NCBI RefSeq assembly: GCF_003970795.1
Contig: NZ_RWKW01000041.1
Coordinates: 1 to 64,000, forward strand
Length of the DNA: 64,000 nucleotides
Reading direction: 5' to 3'
From: Aquibium carbonis
Lineage (GTDB): Bacteria; Pseudomonadota; Alphaproteobacteria; Rhizobiales; Rhizobiaceae
The notes under the pieces are model-generated. The model worked only from the letters and a program-made list of their open reading frames with translations, was not told the DNA's origin and did no database searches. Below are positions 7,848-19,614 of this stretch, one piece after another. A program made the translations under genes and the position numbers. Position 1 is the first letter of the stretch. Each line of letters opens with the position of its first letter.

Positions 7848-9440
7848 ATGGCAGTCAGTGCAAACAGACTCGAACTTTTGCAGATCGCAGATGCGGTCGC
7901 GCGCGAAAAGTCGATCGACAAGTCGATTGTGATCGCCGCGATGGCGGATGCGATCCAGAAGGCGGCGCGCTCGCGTTACGGCCAGGAAACCAACATCCGT
8001 GCGGACATCAACCCGAACACGGGCGAGATGAAGCTTCAGCGGCTGATGGAGGTGGTGGAGAACGTCGACGAGTTTGCCCGGCAGATATCGCTGCGCGACG
8101 CGCGTGATCGCAATCCGGACGCTCAGGTCGGCGATTTCATCGCCGAGCAGCTTCCGCCGATGGACTTCGGTCGCATCGCTGCCCAGTCGGCCAAGCAGGT
8201 CATCGTCCAGAAAGTTCGCGAAGCCGAGCGCGACCGCCAGTACGACGAGTACAAGGACCGCATCGGCGAGATCATCAACGGTACCGTCAAGCGTGTCGAA
8301 TATGGCAACGTGATCGTCGATCTTGGTCGTGGCGAAGCCATCATTCGCCGTGACGAACTCATCCCGCGCGAGAATTTCAAATACGGCGACCGCGTGCGCG
8401 CCTATGTCTACGACGTCCGCCGAGAACAGCGCGGGCCGCAGATATTCCTGTCGCGCACCCATCCGCAGTTCATGGCGAAGCTCTTCCAGATGGAAGTGCC
8501 GGAAATCTATGATGGCATCATCGAGATCAAGTCGGTTGCACGCGACCCGGGTTCCCGGGCCAAGATTGCAGTGATCTCGCGTGACTCGTCGATCGATCCG
8601 GTCGGCGCCTGTGTGGGCATGCGCGGCAGCCGCGTGCAGGCGGTCGTCGGTGAATTGCAGGGCGAGAAGATCGACATCATCCCCTGGTCTCACGACGCTG
8701 CCTCCTTCATCGTCAACGCCCTTCAGCCGGCGGAAGTCGCCAAGGTCGTTCTCGACGAAGACGCGGAACGTATTGAAGTCGTGGTGCCGGATGACCAACT
8801 ATCTCTGGCAATCGGCCGCCGTGGCCAGAACGTTCGTCTGGCCTCGCAGTTGACCGGTTGGGACATTGACATCCTGACCGAAGAAGAGGAATCGCAGCGC
8901 CGCCAGAAGGAATTCGTCGAGCGATCGACCCTGTTCATGGACGCGCTGAACGTCGACGAGATGGTCGGCCAGGTACTGGCATCGGAGGGCTTCACTTCGG
9001 TCGAGGAGGTCGCCTATGTCGATGCGTCCGAGATCGCCTCGATCGACGGCTTCGACGACGACACCGCTTCGGAAATCCAGGCGCGGGCGCGCGAATACCT
9101 CGATCGCATCGAGGAAGAGCATGACGCCAAGCGCCGCGAATTGGGAGTCGAAGACGAGCTGCGCAATGTTCCTGGCGTAACCACGGCCATGCTGGTGACC
9201 TTGGGTGAAGATGGCGTGAAGACGATCGAGGATTTCGCGGGCTATGCGGTCGACGATCTCGTTGGCTGGAAGGAGCGAAAGGACGGGGAAACCAAGATGT
9301 TTCCTGGCGTTTTGGCTGCGCATGGTGTGAGCCGTGCCGATGCTGAGCAGATGGTGCTTTCGGCGCGTCTGCAGGCTGGCTGGATATCCGAGGACGATCT
9401 CGCTATCGAGGAGGCGGAAGGGGAGGCGGCGGAAGCCTGA
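7848..9440 (+). CDS. nusA: Transcription termination/antitermination factor NusA
   Basis: A 530-residue NusA that binds RNA polymerase and nascent RNA. The order is an N-terminal polymerase-binding domain, an S1 domain (around [18 protein letters not shown]), KH1 and KH2 with [16 protein letters not shown] and the [16 protein letters not shown] loop, then two C-terminal acidic helix-hairpin-helix repeats typical of proteobacterial NusA. The start giving [15 protein letters not shown] has GGGAG at good spacing; an upstream in-frame ATG is unlikely. It follows rimP by 48 bp. Confidence 0.97.
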   Translation: MAVSANRLELLQIADAVAREKSIDKSIVIAAMADAIQKAARSRYGQETNIRADINPNTGEMKLQRLMEVVENVDEFARQISLRDARDRNPDAQVGDFIAEQLPPMDFGRIAAQSAKQVIVQKVREAERDRQYDEYKDRIGEIINGTVKRVEYGNVIVDLGRGEAIIRRDELIPRENFKYGDRVRAYVYDVRREQRGPQIFLSRTHPQFMAKLFQMEVPEIYDGIIEIKSVARDPGSRAKIAVISRDSSIDPVGACVGMRGSRVQAVVGELQGEKIDIIPWSHDAASFIVNALQPAEVAKVVLDEDAERIEVVVPDDQLSLAIGRRGQNVRLASQLTGWDIDILTEEEESQRRQKEFVERSTLFMDALNVDEMVGQVLASEGFTSVEEVAYVDASEIASIDGFDDDTASEIQARAREYLDRIEEEHDAKRRELGVEDELRNVPGVTTAMLVTLGEDGVKTIEDFAGYAVDDLVGWKERKDGETKMFPGVLAAHGVSRADAEQMVLSARLQAGWISEDDLAIEEAEGEAAEA

Positions 9441-9469
9441 CTTGGGCCGAGGCCGGCAGGGAGACGCTG

Positions 9470-10125
9470 TTGAACGGCATGGTCGAGCGGACATGCATCG
9501 TGACCCGCCGTGTGGGCGAGCCGGACGAGATGATCCGTTTCGTCGCAGGGCCGGACATGTCGGTCGTTCCCGACCTGAAGCGGAACTTGCCAGGCAGGGG
9601 CTGCTGGGTCACGGCTGAACGGACGCGTGTCGACGAGGCGGTTCGCAAGAAGCTGTTTCGCCGGGGCTTGAAGGCTGAGGTGACGGTCAACCCGCAACTC
9701 GGCGTCCTCGTCGACTCGCTGATGGTGAAAGCGTTGTCCGGCGGGCTTGGTCTTGCGCGCAAGGCAGGCGCTGTGGCATTGGGCTCGGCGAAGGTCGATG
9801 CCGCGATACGGTCGGGCAAGGCGCTCTTCGTCCTCCACGCCTTCGAGGCAGCGGAGGATGGGGTTCGAAAGATGACCCAGGCTCGCAAAGCAACCGTCCA
9901 TCTGGGCGGTCCGGAGATACCCGCCTACAAACTCCTTTCGGAAGCCGAAATGGGTTTGGCAATGGGGGGGGCAAATGTGATACATGCTGCCGTGCTCGCG
10001 CAGGACGCAGGCAAGGCGGCATTCAGGCGCGCGGTTGCGCTTGACCGTTACCGGGGCGGACCTCCGGATGGCCGCGCGGCGGTTGAAGGCGTTCCGGTGA
10101 CGACGACGCCTCATAAGGATACGGA

Positions 10126-10129
<4 letters not shown>
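9470..10129 (+). CDS. YlxR-domain RNA-binding protein with L7Ae-like C-terminus
   Basis: A 219-residue protein joining an N-terminal YlxR (DUF448) domain, with the sequence ERTCIVTR and RGCWV, to a C-terminal L7Ae/YlxQ-like domain containing [16 protein letters not shown]. In Bacillus the two are separate genes (ylxR, ylxQ); the fusion is usual in alphaproteobacteria. YlxR proteins are proposed RNA- or nucleoid-associated regulators. The start is either TTG at 9470, which has AGGGAG 7 bp upstream, or ATG at 9479. Its stop overlaps the infB start by 4 bases (ATGA), indicating translational coupling. Confidence 0.88.
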
Positions 10130-12696
<2,567 letters not shown>

Positions 12697-12719
12697 TCCT
12701 ACACGGATATCCTTTGAGC

Positions 12720-12740
12720 GGGGCGGCGCGTTGCCGCCCC
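12720..12740 (+). terminator. GC-rich stem-loop after infB (weak terminator)
   Basis: GGGGCGGC (12720-12727) pairs perfectly with GCCGCCCC (12733-12740) around a 5-base loop, 23 bp after the infB stop. The downstream bases, ATTGACTTTT, are a poor T tract, so it would at most reduce transcription into rbfA-truB or protect the infB 3' end. Confidence 0.4.
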
Positions 12741-12802
12741 ATTGACTTTTCGAGACGTGTGGCGCGGTTCGATCCCTCGCGCACGATCCAGGATTTGAAA
12801 TC

Positions 12803-13210
12803 ATGTCTTCTTCCGCCTCCGGTCCCTCCCAACGCATGCTTCGCGTCGGCGAGCAGGTGCGCCATGCGCTTTCCGACGTGCTTCAGCGCGGCGAGGTACT
12901 CGACGAGGTCATCGAGAACACGGTTATCTCGATCTCCGAAGTCCGCATGTCTCCCGACCTGAAAATAGCCACCGCCTTCGTGACGCCACTTGGCACCAAG
13001 GACGGAGATGCCGTTATCAAAGCGCTGGCGCAGAACGCGAAATTCATTCGCGGGCGGGTATCCGGGGCGTTGCGGCAAATGAAGTACATGCCGGAGTTCC
13101 GCTTCCGGCTCGACACCAGTTACGACAACATGAGCAAGATCGACCAGTTGCTGCGTTCGCCCGAAGTGGCCCGCGACCTCGATCGTGACGGCGAAGAGGA
13201 CCAAGACTGA
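12803..13210 (+). CDS. rbfA: 30S ribosome-binding factor A
   Basis: A 135-residue RbfA, which binds free 30S subunits and helps mature the 5' end of 16S rRNA. Recognisable features are [17 protein letters not shown] at the start, [20 protein letters not shown] in the centre and the [14 protein letters not shown] signature near residues 95-110, with an acidic tail. Length is usual. Its stop shares one base with the truB start (TGATG), so the two are translationally coupled. Confidence 0.95.
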   Translation: MSSSASGPSQRMLRVGEQVRHALSDVLQRGEVLDEVIENTVISISEVRMSPDLKIATAFVTPLGTKDGDAVIKALAQNAKFIRGRVSGALRQMKYMPEFRFRLDTSYDNMSKIDQLLRSPEVARDLDRDGEEDQD

Positions 13211-14196
13211 TGGCGCGGCGCGGAAAGAAGAAGGGTCGCCCGATCTCGGGCTGGGTGGTATTCGACAAGCCGCACGGCATGGGATCCACCGACGCCGTCG
13301 CCAAGATCAAGTGGCTGTTCAAGGCCGACAAGGCCGGTCATGCCGGAACTCTCGACCCGTTGGCGTCCGGCATGCTGCCGATCGCGCTCGGAGAGGCTAC
13401 GAAGACTGTTCCCTATGTCATGGACGGCGCCAAGGTATACCGTTTCACCGTTACCTGGGGCGAGGAACGCTCGACCGACGATCTGGAGGGCGTGGCGACG
13501 AAGACGTCGGATCACTGCCCCACCGACGACCAGGTACGGGCGCTGATGCCGAAGTACACGGGCGTGATCATGCAAACGCCGCCACAGTTCTCCGCCATCA
13601 AGATCGCCGGCGAGCGGGCTTACGACCTTGCGCGCGAAGGCGAGACCGTCGACATCCCGGAGCGCGAGGTCGAAATCGGCCGGCTCGACCTGATCGAGTG
13701 GCTGGACGAACGCCGGACCGTGTTCGAAGTCGAGTGCGGCAAGGGCACCTACGTCCGCTCACTGGCCCGCGACATGGGCCGCGACCTCGGCTGCTTTGGA
13801 CACATCTCGGAGTTGCGCCGCGTCGAAGTAGAGCCCTTCACGCCTGATGAACTCGTCACGCTTGAGGAACTCGAAGCCGCGTCCGCACTGGCCGTTCCCG
13901 TGGGCGATGCGGACGATGAGGGACGCATCATCGACCCGCGTACAGAAAGGGAGCGCTTCTCGGCCATAGACGCGCTCATGGTGGACACCGGAGCTGCGCT
14001 CGACTGCATGCCGCAGGTCTCCGTCTCAGACGATGCCGCGGTCAAGATCCGGCTTGGCAATCCAGTTATCGTGCGCGGGCGTGACGCGCCCGTAGAGGCC
14101 GAGGAGGCCTGCGTGACCGCTCGTGGACGGCTCGTCGCCATCGGAGCGATCGAGGCCGGCATGTTCAAGCCCAAGCGCGTCTTCGCCGGCCGCTGA
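13210..14196 (+). CDS. truB: tRNA pseudouridine(55) synthase TruB
   Basis: A 328-residue synthase that makes pseudouridine 55 in the T loop of tRNAs. The catalytic motif [11 protein letters not shown] (about residues 44-54) holds the nucleophilic Asp. Other family blocks are [14 protein letters not shown] near the N-terminus, [21 protein letters not shown] in the middle and [12 protein letters not shown] (about 179-190). The C-terminal PUA-like region is present. It is the last gene of the rbfA unit. In many rhizobia rpsO and pnp follow truB, but here ubiG follows directly. Confidence 0.96.
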   Translation: MARRGKKKGRPISGWVVFDKPHGMGSTDAVAKIKWLFKADKAGHAGTLDPLASGMLPIALGEATKTVPYVMDGAKVYRFTVTWGEERSTDDLEGVATKTSDHCPTDDQVRALMPKYTGVIMQTPPQFSAIKIAGERAYDLAREGETVDIPEREVEIGRLDLIEWLDERRTVFEVECGKGTYVRSLARDMGRDLGCFGHISELRRVEVEPFTPDELVTLEELEAASALAVPVGDADDEGRIIDPRTERERFSAIDALMVDTGAALDCMPQVSVSDDAAVKIRLGNPVIVRGRDAPVEAEEACVTARGRLVAIGAIEAGMFKPKRVFAGR

Positions 14197-14278
14197 CAGC
14201 CCTTGAAATGCGCTGACCCGGATGTCTTGACATTGCCGGCCCGCCACCCACCTTGCAGTGTCGTAGAGGAGACCGCGC

Positions 14279-15031
14279 ATGTCCGAAGCTCGTAGAACGA
14301 CCATCGACGCCGCCGAAGTCGAACGCTTCTCGATGATGGCGGCCGAATGGTGGGACCCCAAGGGCAAGTTCAAGCCTCTGCACAAGTTCAACCCGGTTCG
14401 CTTGGCTTACATCCGCGACCGTGTCGCAGAACAGTTTGGCCGCGATCCGCATTCGAGCCGGCCTTTCGATGGACTTCGGTTTCTCGACATTGGCTGCGGT
14501 GGCGGGCTCCTTTGCGAACCGATGGCGCGCTTGGGGGCAACGGTAGTCGGCGCCGATGCGTCCGAGACCAACATCGAGGTAGCGAGGCTGCACGCCGCGC
14601 AGAGTGGCGTTTCGATCGACTACCGGGCCACGACGGCGGAGGATCTCGCCGACGCGGGCGAGCAGTTTGACGTCATACTTAACATGGAAGTCGTCGAGCA
14701 TGTCGCCGACGTTCCGCTCTACTTGGCAAAATGTGCGCAGATGGTGAAGCCGGGCGGCATCATGTTTGTTGCCACCATCAACCGGACGCTCAAGGCGCTC
14801 GGCCTTGCCATCGTCGGAGCCGAGTATGTGCTGCGCTGGTTGCCGCGGGGCACACATCAGTATGAGAAGCTCGTGCGGCCGGACGAACTGGAGCAGGCAT
14901 TGTCGGAATCGGGTATGACGATCATCGATCGTACCGGCGTGTCCTACAATCCACTGGCCGATCGCTGGCAGAAATCGCGCGACCTCGACGTCAACTACAT
15001 GGTTCTGGCGCACAAGCCCGCCCTGTCCTGA
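14279..15031 (+). CDS. ubiG: Ubiquinone biosynthesis O-methyltransferase UbiG
   Basis: A 250-residue SAM-dependent methyltransferase catalysing both O-methylations in ubiquinone synthesis. It shows the UbiG start ([20 protein letters not shown]), SAM motif [16 protein letters not shown] (about 69-83), NMEVVEHV (about 138-145) and the [14 protein letters not shown] block near 199. TTGACA at 14227-14232 could be a -35 element, though its -10 partner is poor. An AGGAG ribosome site lies close to the ATG. It stands alone between truB and a convergent exporter gene. Confidence 0.95.
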   Translation: MSEARRTTIDAAEVERFSMMAAEWWDPKGKFKPLHKFNPVRLAYIRDRVAEQFGRDPHSSRPFDGLRFLDIGCGGGLLCEPMARLGATVVGADASETNIEVARLHAAQSGVSIDYRATTAEDLADAGEQFDVILNMEVVEHVADVPLYLAKCAQMVKPGGIMFVATINRTLKALGLAIVGAEYVLRWLPRGTHQYEKLVRPDELEQALSESGMTIIDRTGVSYNPLADRWQKSRDLDVNYMVLAHKPALS

Positions 15032-15061
15032 GCGCGTAGGCGCGGGGCTTCGCTTCGGGAA

Positions 15062-15952
15062 TCAACTGCCCTGTGACTGCGCGCGCGTGGTCATGCCAAC
15101 GCCGATGGCAATGATGGCGGCTCCCACCCAAGTCAGGAGCCCATAGGACTCGCCGAGGAAAATCATTCCGGAGACGAGGCCGAGGGCTGCGGCAACATAG
15201 CCCATTTGGCTGAGATAGACTGGCCCGCCGACCACCTGCAAGCGAAAGAAGAACACGAACATGCCGGCCGACGACAGGACCTGCACCAAGGTCTCGAGCG
15301 GTACGGCCACCAATGGCGAAGGATCGAAGCCCCAGGGTGACCAGGCGCCGACCACAACGAGGACGGCTGCTGCCGCGAAATGGCTGCCATATGCCAATTC
15401 CAGCGAACCCGCATGGGCCGGCCAGTCTAGGGTGCGGTAGATGTTGCCGAGGGCCAGTGCCACGGGGATGAGCAGTCCCAGTGCCACCCAGGCCGCCGAG
15501 GCGGGTTGGCCGAGCTCGCCGCGCGTTGTCGCAACCACCAGGGCGCCAGCAAAGCCGATCGTTATACCGGCGATGCCTAGTCCATTCGGCCGTCGCAACT
15601 TGAGCAGTATCGAAAAGCAGAGTGTTATCACCGGCGAAAGCGTGAACATGATAGCCGTGAAGCCCGCGCCCAGATGCGGGATGGCGGCGAAAACGATGAT
15701 GTTCGGAATGCAGTAGGAAATCGTCCCCGCGAGGATGAAGTAACGCAGGCTGTGCGCGTCCGGCCTGCGCAGTCCGCCGCGCACTGCGTCAACGGTGACG
15801 AGCGTTGCCGCAACACCGAATGAAATCACGAAGGACCAGATCACCGGCGAAACGCCCGCCTCGCCGGCAATCTTGCCAAGAGGGAAGATCATGCCGAGCA
15901 GGCCGCCAGTGATCAGCAGCAGCGCTGGCGCAGAATCCCGAACTGGTTTCAT
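15062..15952 (-). CDS. EamA-family (DMT) membrane transporter
   Basis: A 296-residue protein with about ten hydrophobic segments in two EamA repeats, as in drug/metabolite exporters. The first helix contains LLLITGGLLGMIFPLGKI; the second repeat ends with LVSGMIFLGESYGLLTWVGAAII, a typical EamA C-terminal helix pair. Substrate unknown. It is convergent with ubiG, 30 bp away, and lies 50 bp downstream of the DUF1178 gene on the same strand, so it may be last in the grxC-nitrilase-DUF1178 unit. Confidence 0.85.
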   Translation of the reverse strand: MKPVRDSAPALLLITGGLLGMIFPLGKIAGEAGVSPVIWSFVISFGVAATLVTVDAVRGGLRRPDAHSLRYFILAGTISYCIPNIIVFAAIPHLGAGFTAIMFTLSPVITLCFSILLKLRRPNGLGIAGITIGFAGALVVATTRGELGQPASAAWVALGLLIPVALALGNIYRTLDWPAHAGSLELAYGSHFAAAAVLVVVGAWSPWGFDPSPLVAVPLETLVQVLSSAGMFVFFFRLQVVGGPVYLSQMGYVAAALGLVSGMIFLGESYGLLTWVGAAIIAIGVGMTTRAQSQGS

Positions 15953-16002
15953 GGGGAGCTTCCGGATGTCAGGGTGAAGTGGGCGGTAGAATGTCGCCCG
16001 TG

Positions 16003-16428
16003 TCAGTTCCTGTCATCCGGGAAGACAGGAATGGGCATAAACTCCACGCCATCCTCGACCAATGCGCGCGCTTCTTCGGACGTCGCCTGGCCATAGATGC
16101 CGCGCGCTTCCGCCTCGCCAAAATGAATCTTTCGTGCCTCATCCGCGAACTTGTCGCCGACGTAATCGGCCTCCTGTTTCACCTTCTCGGTCAGTTCCTT
16201 GAGTTGCATCAGGATGCGCTTCTGCTCTTCACCCATCGCGAGCGCGATCTGCTCGCGCTTGCGGCCGGTCGATACGGAGGGCGCCATCAGCGACTTGGAA
16301 ACGTGGCCAGACCCGCATTGCGGGCATTCGATCAAACGCCTCGCGGCCTGCGTCTCGAAATCCTCGTTGTTGCGAAACCAGGCATCGAAGTCATGGTCGC
16401 GGTCGCAGCGCAGCGAGAAATGGATCAC
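16003..16428 (-). CDS. DUF1178 family protein
   Basis: A 141-residue protein of the alphaproteobacterial DUF1178 family. The N-terminus (IHFSLRCDRDHDFDAWF) and a CPQCGSGHV CxxC pair near residues 35-43 suggest a small metal-binding ribbon, followed by a charged helical region and the C-terminal GIYGQATSEEARALVEDGVEF family motif. No function is established. Its start overlaps the nitrilase gene stop by 4 bases, a conserved pairing in rhizobia. Confidence 0.88.
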   Translation of the reverse strand: MIHFSLRCDRDHDFDAWFRNNEDFETQAARRLIECPQCGSGHVSKSLMAPSVSTGRKREQIALAMGEEQKRILMQLKELTEKVKQEADYVGDKFADEARKIHFGEAEARGIYGQATSEEARALVEDGVEFMPIPVFPDDRN

Positions 16429-17303
16429 AAGGCGGCACTCCGCGGCGAAGCGAGGGGCACGATCTCGTCGAGCACGAATTCGCGGGCGTTCTTCAGGTTC
16501 GGAACCTTGCGCCGCGCCGCCGCGGACGCCTCGGTGTCGATCTCGGCGATCACGATTGATGGTTCGTCATGATCCGCCTCTGCCACGATGCGTCCCCACG
16601 GATCGATGATCATGGAATGGCCGTAGGTCTCGCGCCCGTCCTCATGCCGGCCACCCTGTGCGGCGGCGATCACGAACGCGCCGTTCTCGATGGCGCGGGC
16701 GCGCAGAAGCACGTGCCAGTGCGCCTCGCCGGTCTGTCGGGTGAAAGCGGCGGGTACGGTGAGAATATGCGCTCCGGCCAAGGCCTGCACTCGGAACAAC
16801 TGCGGGAACCGCAGATCGTAACAGACGCCGAGCCCTATGCGGGCTTCGTCGAGCATTGCAACCACCGCCCGCTGTCCGGGCTGGTAGGTAGCGGATTCGC
16901 GCCAGCTTTCGCCATTGTCCAGATCGACGTCGAACATGTGAATCTTGTCGTAGGTTGTCACCAGCGTTCCGTCCGATGCAAACAGGAACGCCCGGTTGGC
17001 AACCTTGCCGTCATCGAGTGCGATCGCGGTAGAGCCGACATGAATGAATATGCCGAGTTCGGCTGCGAGTTTCGAAGCCGTTTCCGCGATGATGTCCTCC
17101 GACTGGTTCTTCAGGATCGAACGCAACGTCTCACGATCGCGGACCAGCCCACCCGTCATTTCCGGAGACTGGACGTAGCGCGCGCCCAATCCTGCCGCCT
17201 CGCGCACCATCGTCTCGAACGCGCGGGCGTTGGCGTCGGGATCAGTTCCCGACCGCATCTGCAGGGCCGCGACCTTGAATACGTTCATATCCCGACCCTT
17301 CAT
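16425..17303 (-). CDS. Nitrilase-superfamily amidase (Nit1/deaminated-glutathione amidase-like)
   Basis: A 292-residue carbon-nitrogen hydrolase. The catalytic triad is visible: Glu48 in QSPEM, Lys120 in TYDKIHMFDVD and Cys161 in GVCYDLRFP. The IHMFDVD context fits the Nit1/Nit2-like branch; mammalian Nit1 hydrolyses deaminated glutathione, and a metabolite-repair role is plausible here. Two starts are possible: ATG at 17303, overlapping the grxC stop by 4 bases, or ATG at 17288 giving MNVFKVAALQM. The adjacency to glutaredoxin fits a glutathione link. Confidence 0.88.
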   Translation of the reverse strand: MKGRDMNVFKVAALQMRSGTDPDANARAFETMVREAAGLGARYVQSPEMTGGLVRDRETLRSILKNQSEDIIAETASKLAAELGIFIHVGSTAIALDDGKVANRAFLFASDGTLVTTYDKIHMFDVDLDNGESWRESATYQPGQRAVVAMLDEARIGLGVCYDLRFPQLFRVQALAGAHILTVPAAFTRQTGEAHWHVLLRARAIENGAFVIAAAQGGRHEDGRETYGHSMIIDPWGRIVAEADHDEPSIVIAEIDTEASAAARRKVPNLKNAREFVLDEIVPLASPRSAAL

Positions 17304-17560
17304 GCGTTCCCGGAAAGAAGCTTGTCGAGGCGACCGGTCTCCTCCGCTTCATGAAGGTCGTCGCAACCGCCGACGTGGACATCCCCAATGAAGATCTGAG
17401 GAAACGTGTTGCGACCGGAGCGCGCCACCATTTCCGTGCGGATTTCCGCAGAAAAGCTGGCATCGCGCTCCGCATAGGACACTCCCTTCCGGTCGAGAAG
17501 CCGCTTTGCGGCGCTGCAATAGCCGCACATCATGCGGGTGTAAATCGTGACGTCGGGCAT
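17300..17560 (-). CDS. grxC: Glutaredoxin 3 (GrxC type)
   Basis: An 86-residue glutaredoxin, a glutathione-dependent dithiol reductase. The active site is CGYC (Cys12 and Cys15) in YTRMMCGYCSAAKRLLD, with the glutathione-binding TFPQIFIG and GGCDDL motifs following. The chosen ATG gives the standard short N-terminus; the upstream in-frame extension is not glutaredoxin-like. It overlaps the nitrilase-family gene by 4 bases and lies 22 bp after comF on the same strand, suggesting a comF-grxC-nit-DUF1178 operon. Confidence 0.95.
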   Translation of the reverse strand: MPDVTIYTRMMCGYCSAAKRLLDRKGVSYAERDASFSAEIRTEMVARSGRNTFPQIFIGDVHVGGCDDLHEAEETGRLDKLLSGNA

Positions 17561-17582
17561 GGCATGGTTCCGGATGGCGCCC

Positions 17583-18368
17583 TTATATAGGGTCAGTTGC
17601 AGTATCGAGAAAGTCCTCCGGCAGAACACGCGCGAAGGTGAGCACATCGACGCCTCCGGCCCCGGCTCGCTTGAGCGAACGCGCGACGGACGAGACCGTT
17701 GCGCCTGTCGTGTAAACGTCGTCTACAAGTAAGATGCGTCGCCCACGAATCGCTTCGCGCGAGGCCTTGTCCACCACGAACGCGCCACGCACGTTTTCGT
17801 CACGTTCTGTACGGCCGAGCCCGACTTGCTGGAGGGTGTGGCGGCGGCGTTTGACGAGGTCCGGCTCGAAACGCAGACCGCTCGCTCTGGCCACGGCCCG
17901 TCCAAGTTCCGCCGACTGGTTGAAGCGGCGCCAGAGGAACCGCCGACGGTGCAGTGGCACTGGAACGACAATGTCGGCTTGGGCGGTCAGTTCGGTTCCC
18001 GCGCGAAGCATCCACACCGCCATCCATGGCGCGAGGTCGGTTCGGTCGTTGAACTTGAGTGCCTGTACCATCCGCCGCGCTACGCCGGTATATGCAACGG
18101 CCGACCTTGCCCGGTCGAACGCCGGCGGATTCGCAATTGCTGCCGGCGATACCGCGTCTTCTCCCATGTCGACCGGAAAGGGCGTTCCCAGGATCTCGCA
18201 CCAAGGCCGCTCGATCATCCTCAATTCGCGCCAACATGTACCGCACAACGAACCTGGGATACTGACGATGGTGCGGCAGCCTCCACAGAGCGGCGGAAAC
18301 AGAATGCGCGCGGCACTGCCTGCCAGCGCGGCCATTCTGCGCTTGATATCGAGTGTCGGATCGGCCAC
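17583..18368 (-). CDS. comF: ComF family phosphoribosyltransferase-like protein
   Basis: About 261 residues of the ComF/GntX family, associated with DNA uptake or DNA use in other bacteria. An N-terminal zinc-ribbon has LCGGC and LCGTC cysteine pairs, and the C-terminal half is a type I phosphoribosyltransferase with RRILLVDDVYTTGAT. No ATG lies at the expected position; GTG at 18368 or 18371 with GGAG just upstream is preferred, and ATG at 18335 is the alternative. An open frame continuing far upstream overlaps the divergent methyltransferase and is spurious. Confidence 0.87.
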   Translation of the reverse strand: MADPTLDIKRRMAALAGSAARILFPPLCGGCRTIVSIPGSLCGTCWRELRMIERPWCEILGTPFPVDMGEDAVSPAAIANPPAFDRARSAVAYTGVARRMVQALKFNDRTDLAPWMAVWMLRAGTELTAQADIVVPVPLHRRRFLWRRFNQSAELGRAVARASGLRFEPDLVKRRRHTLQQVGLGRTERDENVRGAFVVDKASREAIRGRRILLVDDVYTTGATVSSVARSLKRAGAGGVDVLTFARVLPEDFLDTATDPI

Positions 18369-18452
18369 CACGCTCTCCAATGGGCAAGAGCCTAGCAGAT
18401 GGCCTTGGGTCAGCCCATCGGCTCCGTGAGTTTCGTTGAAAGGCGGTAACGG

Positions 18453-19325
18453 ATGGATGTGTTGTTCGAACCCGGTTTGGTGATCCGCCGGCGGAAGAGG
18501 GCGTTTGCCTATCCGGTCGATGGTGCGGACTTTCTCCTGCGTCGCGTCATTGATGATCTCGTCGACCGTCTCTCCGCCGTCGATCGGTTTTTTGCGCGCG
18601 CCGCCGCGGTCAAAGGCTGGACACCGCATCTTTCGGAAGCGCTCAAATTTTCCGGCAAGGTCGGCGAGGTCGTTCGGATTGAAGCCGACAAGTTCTTCCT
18701 TGGGCCGGACGATGGGGTGGTGGCCTCGGACGATCGGCTCCCGCTCGAACCCGAGAGCCTGGACCTCGTCGTTTCGGTGCTCGACCTTCAGGATTCGGAT
18801 GACCTGCCGGGCCAATTGGTCCAGATGCGTCGCGCACTACGGCCCGACGGGCTGTTTTTGGCTTGCTTTGCGGGCGCAGGGACGCTGGCTGAATTGCGCG
18901 AAGCCCTTCTCATCGCCGAAACGAAAATCACCGGCGGCGTTAGCCCCCGCGTCAATCCTTTCGCCGACGTACGCGATGCCGGCGCGCTCTTGCAGCGCGC
19001 AGGCTTTGCCCTTCCTGTCGCTGATGTTGATACCGTCACGGTTCGTTACGAAGATATGTTCGGCTTGCTGCGCGACCTTCGCAATATGGGCGCAACGAAT
19101 CCATTGCTTGGTCGCCTGAAGCGCCCGACCCGGCGCGAATTGTTCCTACGCGCGGCCGAACTCTATCGAGAGCGTTTCGCGGACGCGGATGGCCGAATCC
19201 GCGCGACCTTCAATCTGGTTTGGATGGCGGGTTGGGCGCCGCACGATTCGCAACAACAGCCGTTGAAGCCTGGCTCCGGGACGGTCTCGCTAGCGGAGGT
19301 GCTTAGACCGCGTGAGGGCACCTAA
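18453..19325 (+). CDS. NDUFAF5-like SAM-dependent methyltransferase-fold protein
   Basis: A 290-residue protein resembling the NDUFAF5 branch of the BioC-like methyltransferase fold. The post-II region (LDLVVSVLDLQDSDDLPGQL), LRPDGLFLACFAGAGTLAEL, GGVSPRVNPFADVRDAGALL and FADADGRIRATFNLVWM match this family. Human NDUFAF5 is an arginine hydroxylase for complex I assembly, so a complex I role is possible. The glycine-rich SAM motif I is not recognisable near residues 65-80, so catalytic class is uncertain. Divergent from comF. Confidence 0.78.
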   Translation: MDVLFEPGLVIRRRKRAFAYPVDGADFLLRRVIDDLVDRLSAVDRFFARAAAVKGWTPHLSEALKFSGKVGEVVRIEADKFFLGPDDGVVASDDRLPLEPESLDLVVSVLDLQDSDDLPGQLVQMRRALRPDGLFLACFAGAGTLAELREALLIAETKITGGVSPRVNPFADVRDAGALLQRAGFALPVADVDTVTVRYEDMFGLLRDLRNMGATNPLLGRLKRPTRRELFLRAAELYRERFADADGRIRATFNLVWMAGWAPHDSQQQPLKPGSGTVSLAEVLRPREGT

Positions 19326-19332
19326 AATCAGG

Positions 19333-19500
19333 TCAATTCAGCGTGGTGCTGAGAGCAGACGTGGGTTCGCCAAAGAGGTACTCGATCGCATCGTACACAT
19401 TTCCGATTCCGCCAATAATCGCAAGCGAGAGCACCGCGGCAATGAGCCCGTACTCGATTGCCGTTGCGCCGCTCTCGTTGATCCAGAATTTTATGAGCAT
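19333..19500 (-). CDS. Flp/Fap-type pilin
   Basis: A 55-residue class IVb prepilin beginning MLIKFWINESGATAIEYGLIAAVLSLAIIGG. The sequence ESG/ATAIEYG is the prepilin-peptidase cleavage site with the characteristic Glu-Tyr pair, followed by a single hydrophobic helix. These pilins build tight-adherence (Tad) pili. No cpa/tad assembly genes are in the window, so it is an orphan relative to its machinery. Start uncertain: the ATG at 19500 is favoured, TTG at 19533 would add 11 residues. Convergent with the methyltransferase, 7 bp apart. Confidence 0.85.
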   Translation of the reverse strand: MLIKFWINESGATAIEYGLIAAVLSLAIIGGIGNVYDAIEYLFGEPTSALSTTLN

Positions 19501-19614
19501 CGGCGGTAGCACTTTCCCCTGATTGGCCGCCAATCTACCGTGCAGCCGGGAATATTCTCTTAAACGGCGTGGTTAACCATCGCTTCCGCTTGGTGGCAGC
19601 CCCGTGGAGGCGGT

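Noticed and set aside
7038-8798. 586-codon minus-strand open frame opposite rimP and nusA
   Set aside because: Covers two well-supported genes and shows no recognisable protein features.
14226-14255. Promoter for ubiG
   Set aside because: TTGACA is present but no acceptable -10 sequence follows at 16-18 bp, so it is mentioned only with the gene.
19559-19580. CtrA site upstream of the Flp pilin (two TTAA motifs)
   Set aside because: The spacing is nine bases, not the seven required by the consensus.
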